Below, piece after piece: positions 1 through 8,472 of a stretch of 33,863 nt of DNA. Below the pieces are notes generated by a model that was given only the letters and a program-made list of their open reading frames with translations, ran no database searches and was not told the origin of the DNA. Each line of letters begins with the position of its first letter. Position 1 is the first letter of the stretch. The stretch is from Winogradskyella sp. (GTDB lineage: Bacteria; Bacteroidota; Bacteroidia; Flavobacteriales; Flavobacteriaceae), in NCBI GenBank assembly GCA_013002225.1, contig JABDKL010000102.1:1-33863 (forward strand), written 5' to 3'. The translations under genes and the position numbers were made by a program.

Positions 1-158
1 TCCGTATCTAACACGTAAAGCGAAAGCGTTAAATCGACGCTTTCGCTACCAGAGCCATTGTGGCCACCATTATATTGTGTAAAATCCGCATCTAAAGGTT
101 CGTTTGAACAGGAAGCCACTAGGATTAAACCACAAAGTATAGTAAACACTTTTTTCAT
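1..158 (-). CDS. Lipoprotein, N-terminal part only (runs off the window)
   Basis: The minus-strand frame starts at ATG 158 and is open to the window edge, so only about 52 residues are visible. It begins MKKVFTILCGLILVASC, a short lipoprotein signal peptide whose lipobox (VASC) puts the lipidated cysteine at residue 17. The mature part begins CSNEPLDADF and then turns Gly/Ser/Asn-rich. It lies 21 bp after the miaB stop on the same strand, so it is probably cotranscribed with miaB. No domain can be recognised in the visible part; the function is unknown. Confidence 0.7.
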   Translation of the reverse strand, partial: MKKVFTILCGLILVASCSNEPLDADFTQYNGGHNGSGSESVDLTLSLYVLDT

Positions 159-179
159 AGAATTGATTGCTGGTTAGTG

Positions 180-1625
180 TTAATTATTTTCTGAATAGCC
201 TACCGCTTCCCCAATTAATGTAGCGCTGGTACAATCATTAATTTTTACATTAACAAACTCCCCAATTTTATAGTGTTCCTTAGGAAAAACAACAACGGTG
301 TTTTGGCTATTTCTACCTGACCAATGAGCGTCAGATCGTTTTGATTCTTTTTCGATAAGAACTTCTTCTGTCTTACCGAGGTGCTCTTGTGTTCTTAGTA
401 AACTATGTTTTTGTTGTAATTGTATAATTTCATTTAGACGTCTTTTTTTAATGTCTTCAGGGATGTCGTCTTCTAATTTTCTGGCTGCCATTGTACCTGG
501 TCGTTCAGAGTAGGCAAACATAAATCCAAAATCATATTTTACATACTCCATTAATGATAAAGTATCCTGATGGTCTTCTTCAGTTTCTGTTGGAAAGCCA
601 GAAATCATATCCTGCGAAATTGCACAGTCCGGGATTAATCGTTTAATATTATCAATTAATTCAAAATACTCTTCGCGCGTGTGTAAGCGATTCATGGCCT
701 TTAAGATACGATTGCTTCCACTTTGTACAGGCAAGTGAATATAATTACAAATATTATCGAACTTTGCCATCGTTCTAATAACATCTAAAGTCATGTCCTG
801 AGGGTTAGATGTACTAAATCTAAAGCGCATTTTAGGTTGTGCTTTAGCGCATAATTCGAGTAATTTTGAAAAATCTACAGCTGTTGCTTTTTGCAGTTCA
901 GATGCTTTTACAAAATCCTTTTTCAATCCGCCACCATACCACAAATAACTGTCTACGTTTTGACCTAAAAGGGTTACTTCTTTAAAGCCTTTAGACCAGA
1001 GATCGTTTACTTCTTCTATAATAGATTGAGGATCTCGACTACGTTCTCTACCTCGTGTGAATGGTACCACACAAAACGTACACATATTGTCACAGCCACG
1101 TGTTATAGAAACAAAAGCTGTAACACCATTACTATTAAGTCTTACAGGTGCAATATCTCCATAGGTTTCTTCTTTAGAAAGAATAACGTTTATAGCATCT
1201 CTTCCTTCGTTAACTTCAGCTAATAAATTAGGTAAGTCTTTGTAAGCGTCAGGTCCAACAACGAGATCTACAATTTTTTCTTCCTCTAAAAATTTACTTT
1301 TTAAGCGCTCAGCCATACAACCAAGTACACCCACCTTCATATTTGGATTAATGGCTTTTACAGCATTGTATTTTTCCAATCGTTTTCTAACGGTTTGTTC
1401 TGCTTTATCACGTATAGAGCAGGTGTTAACTAACACCAAATCCGCATCTTCAAGGGATTGGGTAGTGTCAAATCCTTGTTCTGATAAAATTGAAGCAACA
1501 ATTTCACTATCACTAAAATTCATCTGGCAACCATAACTCTCTATAAAGAGTTTCTTAGAATTGCCTTCCTTTTTATCTAAAATAAGGGCTTCGCCTTGTT
1601 TTTTCTCGTCTATGGTCTTTTCCAT
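180..1625 (-). CDS. miaB: tRNA-2-methylthio-N6-dimethylallyladenosine synthase MiaB
   Basis: This radical-SAM methylthiotransferase adds the 2-methylthio group to i6A37 of tRNAs that read UNN codons. The order is UPF0004 domain, radical SAM core, TRAM domain, in 481 residues, normal for the family. The three N-terminal cluster cysteines are at residues 33 (YGCQMN), 69 (NTCSIRDKA) and 103 (LGCMAER). The radical SAM CxxxCxxC is [10 protein letters not shown], cysteines 178, 182 and 185, followed by [12 protein letters not shown]. The C-terminal 65 or so residues fit a TRAM RNA-binding domain. I chose the ATG at 1625 (MEKTIDEKK). Extension to 1643 would need a TTG that lies very close to the likely transcription start set by the TATCTTTG box at 1652-1659. 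A lipoprotein gene follows after 21 bp. Confidence 0.96.
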   Translation of the reverse strand: MEKTIDEKKQGEALILDKKEGNSKKLFIESYGCQMNFSDSEIVASILSEQGFDTTQSLEDADLVLVNTCSIRDKAEQTVRKRLEKYNAVKAINPNMKVGVLGCMAERLKSKFLEEEKIVDLVVGPDAYKDLPNLLAEVNEGRDAINVILSKEETYGDIAPVRLNSNGVTAFVSITRGCDNMCTFCVVPFTRGRERSRDPQSIIEEVNDLWSKGFKEVTLLGQNVDSYLWYGGGLKKDFVKASELQKATAVDFSKLLELCAKAQPKMRFRFSTSNPQDMTLDVIRTMAKFDNICNYIHLPVQSGSNRILKAMNRLHTREEYFELIDNIKRLIPDCAISQDMISGFPTETEEDHQDTLSLMEYVKYDFGFMFAYSERPGTMAARKLEDDIPEDIKKRRLNEIIQLQQKHSLLRTQEHLGKTEEVLIEKESKRSDAHWSGRNSQNTVVVFPKEHYKIGEFVNVKINDCTSATLIGEAVGYSENN

Positions 1626-1651
1626 GTGCATCAATAATCTCAATAAGAGTG

Positions 1652-1659
1652 CAAAGATA
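1652..1659 (-). promoter_or_regulatory. Bacteroidota -7 box for miaB
   Basis: On the minus strand this reads TATCTTTG, a full match to TAnnTTTG, 27 bp upstream of the miaB ATG. No TTG lies at the expected -33 distance, so the call rests on the -7 box alone. Confidence 0.5.
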
Positions 1660-1733
1660 TAACTATTTTAGGTATTGTGACAGATTGGCAGTTGTATTAT
1701 TTATTTGAATTTCTAAAAAAATTATCCTTTTTT

Positions 1734-1754
1734 TGATAATCTAACCAATTATCA
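1734..1754. promoter_or_regulatory. Inverted repeat TGATAAT-N7-ATTATCA before the membrane protein gene
   Basis: Two perfect 7-bp arms, TGATAAT and ATTATCA, are separated by 7 nt and end 6 nt before the ATG at 1761. A further ATTATC lies at 1721-1726. The arms equal the half-sites of the 7-1-7 Fur box but the spacer is 7 rather than 1. It could be an operator or a weak hairpin over the start region; it may also be chance in AT-rich DNA. Confidence 0.3.
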
Positions 1755-1760
1755 TATAAG

Positions 1761-2540
1761 ATGAATTCTACAGAAATTAAGCAACGAATTGCTAATGCTA
1801 AACATTTAGATTTTGGAACTATTTTTAATCAATCTATCGAACTATTTAAAAAAGTCTGGGTCCAGGGATTAATTACCGTTTTACTTAATATGGTTTTAGC
1901 AGTACCCGTTTTGATGCTTATATACATTCCCATGTTTTTTGCTGGATTTATGGATGCCTATTCAAGCAGCTATGACTCTTACAGTTCTTACGACTCTTAT
2001 GTACAACCAGACGTAAGCCCAGTGGTTATGACTATCTTATTCATTATTTATTTAGTTGCTATTGCTGCTATGAGTGCTATCGGTATGGGACTTAAAGCAG
2101 CATTTTATAGAATTTGCCGGTTAAAAGATTTAAACCAAATGGGCAATGAAGATTATTTTTATTTCTTTAAAAAACCATACCTATCAAAAACAATAACCCT
2201 TGGTTTAGCCTATTTGGGGATTGCTTTTATCGCAACATTACTCTGTGTACTACCGATTATATATGCCATTGTGCCTTTGATGTATATTTTTGTTATATAT
2301 GCCTTTAATCCAGAAAAATCTGCCTCTGAAATTATAAAATTAAGTTTCGATTTAGGAAATAAAAAATGGGCACTATCGTTTGGCTTATTCTTCGTAAGCG
2401 GTATTTTGGCTGGATTAGTCGGTATGCTAATGTGCTTTGTTGGTATTTATGTTACCACGTCATTTAGTTACTTACCTGCTTATTTTATTTATAAGGACGT
2501 TGTTGGTTCCGATCAAAATGAAGCAATTGAGGTTGTATAA
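1761..2540 (+). CDS. Multi-pass inner-membrane protein of unknown function
   Basis: This 259-residue protein has a soluble, slightly basic N-terminus (1-33) and strongly hydrophobic stretches at about 35-62, 88-112, 144-180 and 203-232, consistent with 5-6 membrane helices. A low-complexity Tyr/Ser/Asp loop (residues 67-80, with the tandem unit SSYDSY) lies between the first two hydrophobic blocks. A polar loop (113-143) contains YFYFFKKPYLSK. The build resembles the DUF975 or glycerophosphodiesterase-membrane-domain type of flavobacterial proteins, but I see no catalytic motif and do not assign a function. It is divergent from miaB, with an inverted repeat just before its ATG. A small lipoprotein gene follows after 59 bp on the same strand. 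Confidence 0.75.
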   Translation: MNSTEIKQRIANAKHLDFGTIFNQSIELFKKVWVQGLITVLLNMVLAVPVLMLIYIPMFFAGFMDAYSSSYDSYSSYDSYVQPDVSPVVMTILFIIYLVAIAAMSAIGMGLKAAFYRICRLKDLNQMGNEDYFYFFKKPYLSKTITLGLAYLGIAFIATLLCVLPIIYAIVPLMYIFVIYAFNPEKSASEIIKLSFDLGNKKWALSFGLFFVSGILAGLVGMLMCFVGIYVTTSFSYLPAYFIYKDVVGSDQNEAIEVV

Positions 2541-2599
2541 AGTACAATTATAAAAGAAACTGTGTTACCTTTATAATAAACATTAAGTAATAATATATA

Positions 2600-3034
2600 A
2601 TGAAACCCCATAGGTGTTTTGCTGTATTTATATGTGCACTCACACTATTAAGTACACAATGTGATGAGGATGATATTTTATCGTCGATTTGTGATTTTGA
2701 GGTATTAATTGATAACGAGGCGTATACTAATGCAGAATCAGGTAATTATAGTTTAAATGAAGCCTACATTGAAGCGGATTGTCTTTTTATAAATATTTCA
2801 GCAAGTGGTTGCGATGGTAGTACCTGGGAGATGCATGTAATAGATTCTGGAAATGTTGCAGAATCCGTTCCGTCTCAACGCTTTTTAAAATTTCAATTTA
2901 TAAACAATGAAAGTTGTTTGGCTGTTATTTCCAAAGTGAGGTCCTTTGATCTAACACCTTTAAGGGTTGCAGAAACGGATGAACTTGTTCTAAACATCGA
3001 AAATTTTCCTGAAAGTCTATTATATTCCTATTAA
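2600..3034 (+). CDS. Small cysteine-containing lipoprotein, unknown function
   Basis: This is a 144-residue protein with a lipoprotein signal: hydrophobic residues 6-18 are followed by LLSTQC with the lipidated Cys at 21. The residues after it are DEDD. An acidic run right after the +1 cysteine resembles the lipoprotein export signal described in Bacteroidota, so surface exposure is possible (inference). The mature part has four more cysteines (31, 61, 71, 106), enough for two disulfides, and appears beta-rich. No known domain is recognisable. It may share a transcript with the membrane protein 59 bp upstream. The hairpin at 3060-3084 follows its stop. Confidence 0.65.
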   Translation: MKPHRCFAVFICALTLLSTQCDEDDILSSICDFEVLIDNEAYTNAESGNYSLNEAYIEADCLFINISASGCDGSTWEMHVIDSGNVAESVPSQRFLKFQFINNESCLAVISKVRSFDLTPLRVAETDELVLNIENFPESLLYSY

Positions 3035-3059
3035 TTCATTTAGTTTAAAATGAAGGAAT

Positions 3060-3090
3060 AAAGCCTTACAAATTGTAAGGCTTTAGTATT
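3060..3090 (+). terminator. Hairpin after the small lipoprotein gene
   Basis: A perfect 11-bp stem (AAAGCCTTACA at 3060-3070 with TGTAAGGCTTT at 3074-3084) closes a 3-nt loop. The T tract after it is short and interrupted, so it may be a weak terminator or a 3' stabiliser. Confidence 0.55.
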
Positions 3091-3144
3091 TAGGAATGTC
3101 ATTTTTATACGATAAAATGTATGCTATTTCAGACCAAATTAGGA

Positions 3145-3171
3145 TTGTATCTTAATTTTCATATACATTTG
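3145..3171 (+). promoter_or_regulatory. Probable topA promoter
   Basis: TACATTTG at 3164-3171 fits TAnnTTTG. A TTG at 3145-3147 is 16 nt upstream, slightly short of the usual spacing. The predicted start would leave a leader of about 15 nt before the ATG at 3192. Confidence 0.5.
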
Positions 3172-3191
3172 TACCTTCAAAAAAATAAAGA

Positions 3192-5702
3192 ATGTCAAAG
3201 AATCTAGTGATAGTTGAGTCACCTGCAAAGGCTAAAACTATAGAGAAATTTTTAGGTAAAGATTATAAGGTAGAATCGAGTTTTGGGCATATTGCAGACT
3301 TGCCTTCCAAAGAACTTGGTGTAGATGTAGAAGGGGATTTTATGCCTAAATATCAAGTTTCTAAGGATAAAAAAGACGTCGTTAAAAAGTTAAAAGATCT
3401 AGCAAAAAAAGCAGACATTGTTTGGTTAGCAAGTGATGAGGATCGTGAAGGAGAAGCAATTGCTTGGCACTTAGCAGAAACACTAGATTTAGATAAAGAC
3501 AAAACGAAACGTATTGTATTTCACGAGATAACGAAAAGTGCAATAAATAAAGCAATAGAAAATCCCCGTAGTATCGATTATAATCTGGTAGATGCGCAAC
3601 AGGCGAGACGTGTTTTAGACCGTATTGTGGGTTACGAACTATCACCTGTATTATGGAGAAAAGTAAAGGGAGGATTATCGGCCGGTCGTGTGCAATCTGT
3701 TTCTGTTCGCTTAATTGTTGAACGTGAACGCGAAGTCCAGGAGTTTACGGCTGAGGCTTCTTATAGAATAGATGCCGAATTTACGACGGAAGACGGTAAT
3801 TCGTTTAAGGCCAAACTACCAAAGAATTTTAGTTCAGAAAAGCAGGCCTTAAAATTTCTAAATGATAATTTAGAAGCAACTTATCAAGTTGCAGATCTTC
3901 AAAAAAAGCCGGCTAAAAAATCTGCTGCAGCACCATTTACAACCTCTACATTGCAACAGGAAGCATCGCGTAAATTAGGATTTTCTGTAAGCAGGACTAT
4001 GCGTAGCGCTCAACGATTGTATGAGGCAGGTCTTATAACTTATATGAGAACCGATAGTGTTAATCTATCAGATGAAGCCAAAAAGGGAGCAGAAAATGAA
4101 ATTATCTCTGCATACGGATCAGAATATAGCAAGCCCACAAATTATAAAGGTAAGTCTAAAGGTGCGCAGGAGGCACACGAAGCCATTAGGCCAACAGATT
4201 TTTCTAACCATAGTGTTGATGTTGAGCGGGACCAGTCGAGACTTTACGATTTAATATGGAAACGTGCCATTGCTTCACAGATGAGTGATGCGAAATTAGA
4301 ACGCACCAATCTTAAAATAAAAATTAATGCTATTAATGCTGTAAAAGAACAATTTACTGCAAATGGTGAAATCATCACATTCGACGGTTTCTTAAAAGTG
4401 TATTTAGAGGGAACTGACGATGAAGACGCCGAACAGGAAGGCATTTTGCCAGATCTAAAGGTAGGTGAACAACTGCATAACAAATATATTACAGCAACCC
4501 AACGATTTACGAGACCACCTTCGCGATACACGGAAGCGTCCTTAGTTAAGAAGCTTGAGGAATTAGGAATAGGACGACCTTCTACATATGCGCCAACTAT
4601 TTCTACTATTCAAAATAGAAACTATGTAGAAAAAGGAGCGCACGAAGGCGATGAGCGTAAGTACAAGCAGTTAAAGTTAGAAAAGGGAGAAGTGTCCGAC
4701 AAAGACCTTACCGAAAAGGTAGGTTCTAATAAAGGAAAATTAGTACCCACAGATGTTGGTATGATCGTTACTGATTTTTTAGTCAACCATTTTGAAAGTA
4801 TTCTGGATTATAATTTTACCGCAAGAGTAGAGGAGAGTTTTGATGATATCGCTGAAGGTAAAGAAGATTGGCGTGCTATGATGAAAGACTTTTATAAAGG
4901 TTTTCATCCTCAAGTTGAGGACGTTCAGGAAAATGCCGAACGAGAATCTGGAGAGCGAATCTTAGGAGAGGACCCTAAGACGGGACGACAAGTAAGCGTT
5001 AGACTTGGTAAATTTGGACCTATGGTGCAAATTGGCACCGTAGATGAAGAAGAAAAGCCCAAGTTTGCAAGTCTGTCCCCAGACCAACAATTAAATTCCA
5101 TTACGTTTGAGGAGGCCATGGACCTTTTTAAATTACCTAAGGCTTTAGGACATTATAATGATGATGAAGTAGAAGTTAACAATGGCCGTTTTGGACCTTA
5201 TGTGCGTTTTGGTAAGAAATTCGTATCACTTCCTAAAGGTGTAGACCCTCTAAGTGTAGAGCTGGATGAAGCTATAGTCTATATTAAGGAAAAAGAAAAA
5301 GCAGATGCTCCTATATATATGTACCAAGACTTAGAGGTTACAAAAGGTAAAGGGCGCTTTGGACCATTTATAAAATGGAACAATTTGTTTATAAATGTGA
5401 ATAAAAAGTACGACTGGGATAATTTATCTGAAGAAGACATTGTAACTTTGATTGAGGATAAAATACAGAAAGAAAAGGACAAACTTATTCATGTTTGGGA
5501 GGAAGAAGGTATACGTGTAGAAAAAGCAAGATGGGGAAGGCATAATGTAATAAAAGGTAAACAGAAAGTAGAATTAGCCAAAACTGTAGATGTAAGTGAT
5601 ATGACTTTAGAGGAGGCAAAGGCTATTTTAGAGAAAAATGCTCCCAAAAAGAAAACACGAAAAAAATCTACTAAGAAAAAAACGACTTCTAAAAAGAAAT
5701 AA
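3192..5702 (+). CDS. topA: DNA topoisomerase I (type IA)
   Basis: TopA relaxes negative supercoils by cutting one strand through a 5'-phosphotyrosine. The N-terminal TOPRIM domain has Glu9 (VESPAKAKT) and the acidic DEDREGE at 82-88. The catalytic tyrosine is Tyr284 in ITYMRTDS. The 836-residue length suits the Bacteroidota form. The C-terminus shows no four-cysteine zinc ribbons. It carries repeated G-(K/R)-FGP-(Y/M/F) units (for example LGKFGPMV, NGRFGPYV, KGRFGPFI), the topoisomerase C-terminal repeat type, and ends in a long Lys/Thr/Ser tail that probably binds DNA non-specifically. The arginase-family gene starts 3 bp after its stop, so the two are cotranscribed. Confidence 0.97.
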   Translation: MSKNLVIVESPAKAKTIEKFLGKDYKVESSFGHIADLPSKELGVDVEGDFMPKYQVSKDKKDVVKKLKDLAKKADIVWLASDEDREGEAIAWHLAETLDLDKDKTKRIVFHEITKSAINKAIENPRSIDYNLVDAQQARRVLDRIVGYELSPVLWRKVKGGLSAGRVQSVSVRLIVEREREVQEFTAEASYRIDAEFTTEDGNSFKAKLPKNFSSEKQALKFLNDNLEATYQVADLQKKPAKKSAAAPFTTSTLQQEASRKLGFSVSRTMRSAQRLYEAGLITYMRTDSVNLSDEAKKGAENEIISAYGSEYSKPTNYKGKSKGAQEAHEAIRPTDFSNHSVDVERDQSRLYDLIWKRAIASQMSDAKLERTNLKIKINAINAVKEQFTANGEIITFDGFLKVYLEGTDDEDAEQEGILPDLKVGEQLHNKYITATQRFTRPPSRYTEASLVKKLEELGIGRPSTYAPTISTIQNRNYVEKGAHEGDERKYKQLKLEKGEVSDKDLTEKVGSNKGKLVPTDVGMIVTDFLVNHFESILDYNFTARVEESFDDIAEGKEDWRAMMKDFYKGFHPQVEDVQENAERESGERILGEDPKTGRQVSVRLGKFGPMVQIGTVDEEEKPKFASLSPDQQLNSITFEEAMDLFKLPKALGHYNDDEVEVNNGRFGPYVRFGKKFVSLPKGVDPLSVELDEAIVYIKEKEKADAPIYMYQDLEVTKGKGRFGPFIKWNNLFINVNKKYDWDNLSEEDIVTLIEDKIQKEKDKLIHVWEEEGIRVEKARWGRHNVIKGKQKVELAKTVDVSDMTLEEAKAILEKNAPKKKTRKKSTKKKTTSKKK

Positions 5703-5705
5703 TTC

Positions 5706-6872
5706 ATGAATTTTAATTTTTTAACGCCTGTTTCTGATGCTGTCTTAGCTCATAATGAACTTATAGCAGAACAAGCACTGGGCAAAAAAATTAAGATGCA
5801 CTCCAGACAAAATGGAATCCCAGATTTAGACGACGTTCAAATTGCGATTATCGGAGTTCAGGAGAACAGGAATGATGTAAACTATTTTGGAACTGCACTA
5901 AATTTCGACGCTATCCGAAAAACACTCTATACATTATTTCCTGGCAATTGGTATACTACAATAGCAGACCTTGGTGATATTGAGCCTGGCGAAACCGTAG
6001 AAGATACCTATTTTGCCATTAGAACAGCTATTAATGTTTTAATAGAAAAGAAGATTACACCAGTTATTTTAGGTGGAAGTCAGGATTTGACATATGCCAA
6101 TTATCGCGCATTCGATAATTTACTTCCAATGGTCAATATTGTTAACGTTGATTCAAATTTTGACCTGGGTGATGCTAATCTTCCGATAAAAAATAACAGT
6201 TATATAGGTAAAGTTATTGTAGAAGAGCCTTATAACCTATTTAACTATACTACTATTGGGTATCAGACGTATTTCAATTCTCAAGAAGAAATAGATCTTA
6301 TCGAAAAACTGTATTTTGAAGCGTACCGATTAGGAGAGGTATCCGCCAATATCAGTATGGTAGAACCATTATTGAGAGATGCAGATATAGTGTCTATAGA
6401 TTTAAAATCTGTAAAGGCTTCAGAGGTAAGTGATAATCAAAAATACTCACCAAACGGATTCTCAGGAAAAGAAATATGTGCTATTAGTAGGTATGCTGGT
6501 ATTAGTAACAAAGTAAATACCTTCGGAATATACGAATACCACAACTCCAAGAACGATAGCGCCACTTCCATGCTTATTGCACAAATGATCTGGTATTTTG
6601 TAGAAGGTGTAAATTGTCGTGTTAAGGATGATGATTTTACCAATGAGAAATACGTTCAGAAATACAATGTTCTAGTTGAGGATGACGAACTAATTTTCTA
6701 TAAAAGTCTAAAAACTAGCCGATGGTGGATCGAAATTCCATTTTTACCAAACGTCAATAATAAATTAAAAAAGCATACGTTATTACCATGCATGCATGCC
6801 GATTACGTGCAGGCAACTCAGGGAGAAATCCCTGAAAGGTGGTATAAAGCCTATAGAAAGAACAGCTTTTAA
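5706..6872 (+). CDS. Arginase/formimidoylglutamase-fold protein with degenerate metal site
   Basis: This 388-residue protein aligns in outline with the ureohydrolase (arginase/agmatinase/HutG) family and would usually be called formimidoylglutamase. The three metal-binding motifs are present in position but changed. GGxHD reads GGSQD (123-127, His to Gln126). DAHxD reads DSNFD (149-153, His to Asn151). SxDxDxxDP reads SIDLKSVKA (230-238, both later Asp replaced by Lys234 and Lys237). Only Asp127, Asp149, Asp153 and Asp232 remain of the usual ligands, so a dinuclear manganese site looks unlikely. This points to a non-catalytic or binding role (inference). It follows topA by 3 bp and precedes gldK, separated by a terminator and a new promoter. 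There is no signal peptide; it is cytoplasmic. Confidence 0.85.
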   Translation: MNFNFLTPVSDAVLAHNELIAEQALGKKIKMHSRQNGIPDLDDVQIAIIGVQENRNDVNYFGTALNFDAIRKTLYTLFPGNWYTTIADLGDIEPGETVEDTYFAIRTAINVLIEKKITPVILGGSQDLTYANYRAFDNLLPMVNIVNVDSNFDLGDANLPIKNNSYIGKVIVEEPYNLFNYTTIGYQTYFNSQEEIDLIEKLYFEAYRLGEVSANISMVEPLLRDADIVSIDLKSVKASEVSDNQKYSPNGFSGKEICAISRYAGISNKVNTFGIYEYHNSKNDSATSMLIAQMIWYFVEGVNCRVKDDDFTNEKYVQKYNVLVEDDELIFYKSLKTSRWWIEIPFLPNVNNKLKKHTLLPCMHADYVQATQGEIPERWYKAYRKNSF

Positions 6873-6878
6873 AATACA

Positions 6879-6928
6879 CATTTTATCGATAATCTGCATA
6901 CGGTTCATCGATAAAATGCATTTTTTTA
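6879..6928 (+). terminator. Rho-independent terminator of the topA operon
   Basis: A perfect 12-bp stem (CATTTTATCGAT at 6879-6890, ATCGATAAAATG at 6907-6918) with a 16-nt loop is followed by CA and seven T's (6921-6927). It separates the topA unit from gldK. Confidence 0.75.
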
Positions 6929-6958
6929 GGACGAAATGCAAAAAAAAATAGAAAAAAG

Positions 6959-6989
6959 TTGTTTTTTAGAAAATATATAAATATGTTTA
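6959..6989 (+). promoter_or_regulatory. Probable gldKLMN promoter
   Basis: A TTG at 6959-6961 is followed after 20 nt by TATGTTTA (6982-6989), one base off TAnnTTTG. A start near 6995 would give a leader of about 38 nt before the gldK ATG at 7033. Confidence 0.5.
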
Positions 6990-7032
6990 CCACCTTGAAA
7001 TTAAGTACGACTAAATTTAACCTCGAGTTACT

Positions 7033-8385
7033 ATGAATATTAAAAAGTTTATTTTACTAACCACTGTATTAGTTTTGGTTGCCAGTTGTAATTCTGGAGA
7101 CCGAGGACAATTAGTAGGTGTTAAAGGTAAAAAATGGCACCCAGAGAAACCTTATGGTATGACGTTAGTTCCTGGTGGAGCTTTTATAATGGGTAAATCT
7201 GGTGACGATATTGCTGGTGTACAGGATGCGCCAACCAAGACGGCAACAGTAAGAGCATTTTATATGGACGAAACCGAAATCACTAATAGTGAGTATCGTC
7301 AATATGTAGAATGGGTAAGAGATTCTATACTCAGGTTGAAATTGGCAGAGATGGCCGATTTGGAAGGTAAGACACCTGGTAATGGAGATATAGGTGAGTT
7401 TGCTTATAAAGATTCTAATCCGGACGATTTAAACGCTTATGAAAGTTATATGTTAAACACCTATGGTGATGAGCAAAGAAAAATCAATAACGAAGTTGAG
7501 CTTTATTTTGATACTGACGATTATCCAGATGAGCTTTATGCCGAGGTTATGGATGGTATGTATTTGCCATTAGAAGAATCTTATAATGGCCAACGTACTT
7601 GGGATGTAAAACAATTTAAGTTTCAATATACGTACATGGACATTCAGAAAGCGGCTAAAGACAGAAGTCTTAAACGTTCAGATGTTTTAATAAAAGAAGA
7701 AGTAGAGATTTATCCAGATACAACTGCATGGATCCGTGATTTCGCATACTCATACAATGAGCCAATGCATAACGATTATTTTTGGCATGATGCTTACGGA
7801 GATTATCCTGTAGTAGGTGTGTCTTGGAAACAAGCCCAGGCTTTCTGTCAATGGAGAACAATTCTTCATAATGGCTATCAAAAAAGTAGAGGCAAGCAAC
7901 CTATTAATGTTTACAGATTACCTTCTGAAGCAGAATGGGAGTATGCAGCACGTGGTGGACTGCAAGGTGGAGATTACCCTTGGGGTGGACCGTACACTAA
8001 AAATGATAGAGGTTGTTTTATGGCAAACTTTAAACCATTAAGAGGTGATTATGCGGCAGACCAGGCATTATATACTGTGGAAGCAGATTCTTACGATCCT
8101 AATGATTTTAACCTATATAACATGGCAGGAAATGTTGCCGAGTGGGTTAATGCATCATACGACCCAGCATCCTATGAGTTTGCATCAACTATTAATCCTA
8201 ATGTAAACGATCCACGCAATGCACGTAAAGTGGTAAGAGGTGGTTCTTGGAAAGATGTTGCTTATTTCTTACAGGTAAGTTCGAGAGACTACGAATATGC
8301 AGATTCAGCGAGAAGTTATATCGGATTTAGAACTGTACAGGATTATATGGGTACTGAAGTAACCAATAATGCAGCAACAAATTAA
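7033..8385 (+). CDS. gldK: Gliding motility/T9SS lipoprotein GldK (PorK)
   Basis: GldK is an outer-membrane lipoprotein that, with GldN, forms the periplasmic ring of the type IX secretion system, also needed for gliding. The signal is MNIKKFILLTTVLVLVASC, lipid Cys19. The rest is a formylglycine-generating-enzyme (FGE-sulfatase) fold, seen as MTLVPGGAFIMGKSGDD, YRLPSEAEWEYAARGG, NLYNMAGNVAEWV and VVRGGSW, with a long insertion in the middle (about residues 110-240) typical of GldK. The family uses this fold structurally, not as an enzyme. At 450 residues it is of normal length. It is first in the gldK-L-M-N order, with its own promoter region and an 87-bp gap holding a hairpin before gldL. 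Confidence 0.96.
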   Translation: MNIKKFILLTTVLVLVASCNSGDRGQLVGVKGKKWHPEKPYGMTLVPGGAFIMGKSGDDIAGVQDAPTKTATVRAFYMDETEITNSEYRQYVEWVRDSILRLKLAEMADLEGKTPGNGDIGEFAYKDSNPDDLNAYESYMLNTYGDEQRKINNEVELYFDTDDYPDELYAEVMDGMYLPLEESYNGQRTWDVKQFKFQYTYMDIQKAAKDRSLKRSDVLIKEEVEIYPDTTAWIRDFAYSYNEPMHNDYFWHDAYGDYPVVGVSWKQAQAFCQWRTILHNGYQKSRGKQPINVYRLPSEAEWEYAARGGLQGGDYPWGGPYTKNDRGCFMANFKPLRGDYAADQALYTVEADSYDPNDFNLYNMAGNVAEWVNASYDPASYEFASTINPNVNDPRNARKVVRGGSWKDVAYFLQVSSRDYEYADSARSYIGFRTVQDYMGTEVTNNAATN

Positions 8386-8426
8386 AAAAAAATTAATATC
8401 AATAAACCCAAATTAAATTAACCTGC

Positions 8427-8448
8427 TTAAGTTAATTATTTAACTTAA
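8427..8448 (+). promoter_or_regulatory. Intergenic hairpin between gldK and gldL
   Basis: A perfect 9-bp stem (TTAAGTTAA at 8427-8435, TTAACTTAA at 8440-8448) closes a 4-nt loop. It is followed by C/A/T-only sequence and no T tract, so it is not a terminator. It could be an RNA stability or processing element that lets gldL be expressed at a different level from gldK (inference). Confidence 0.35.
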
Positions 8449-8472
8449 ACTCAAACTTAAACTAAACAAATT

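Noticed and set aside
3382-3645. A minus-strand frame of 87 codons inside topA
   Set aside because: It is a shadow of the well-supported topA frame; its Leu/His-rich product has no recognisable features.
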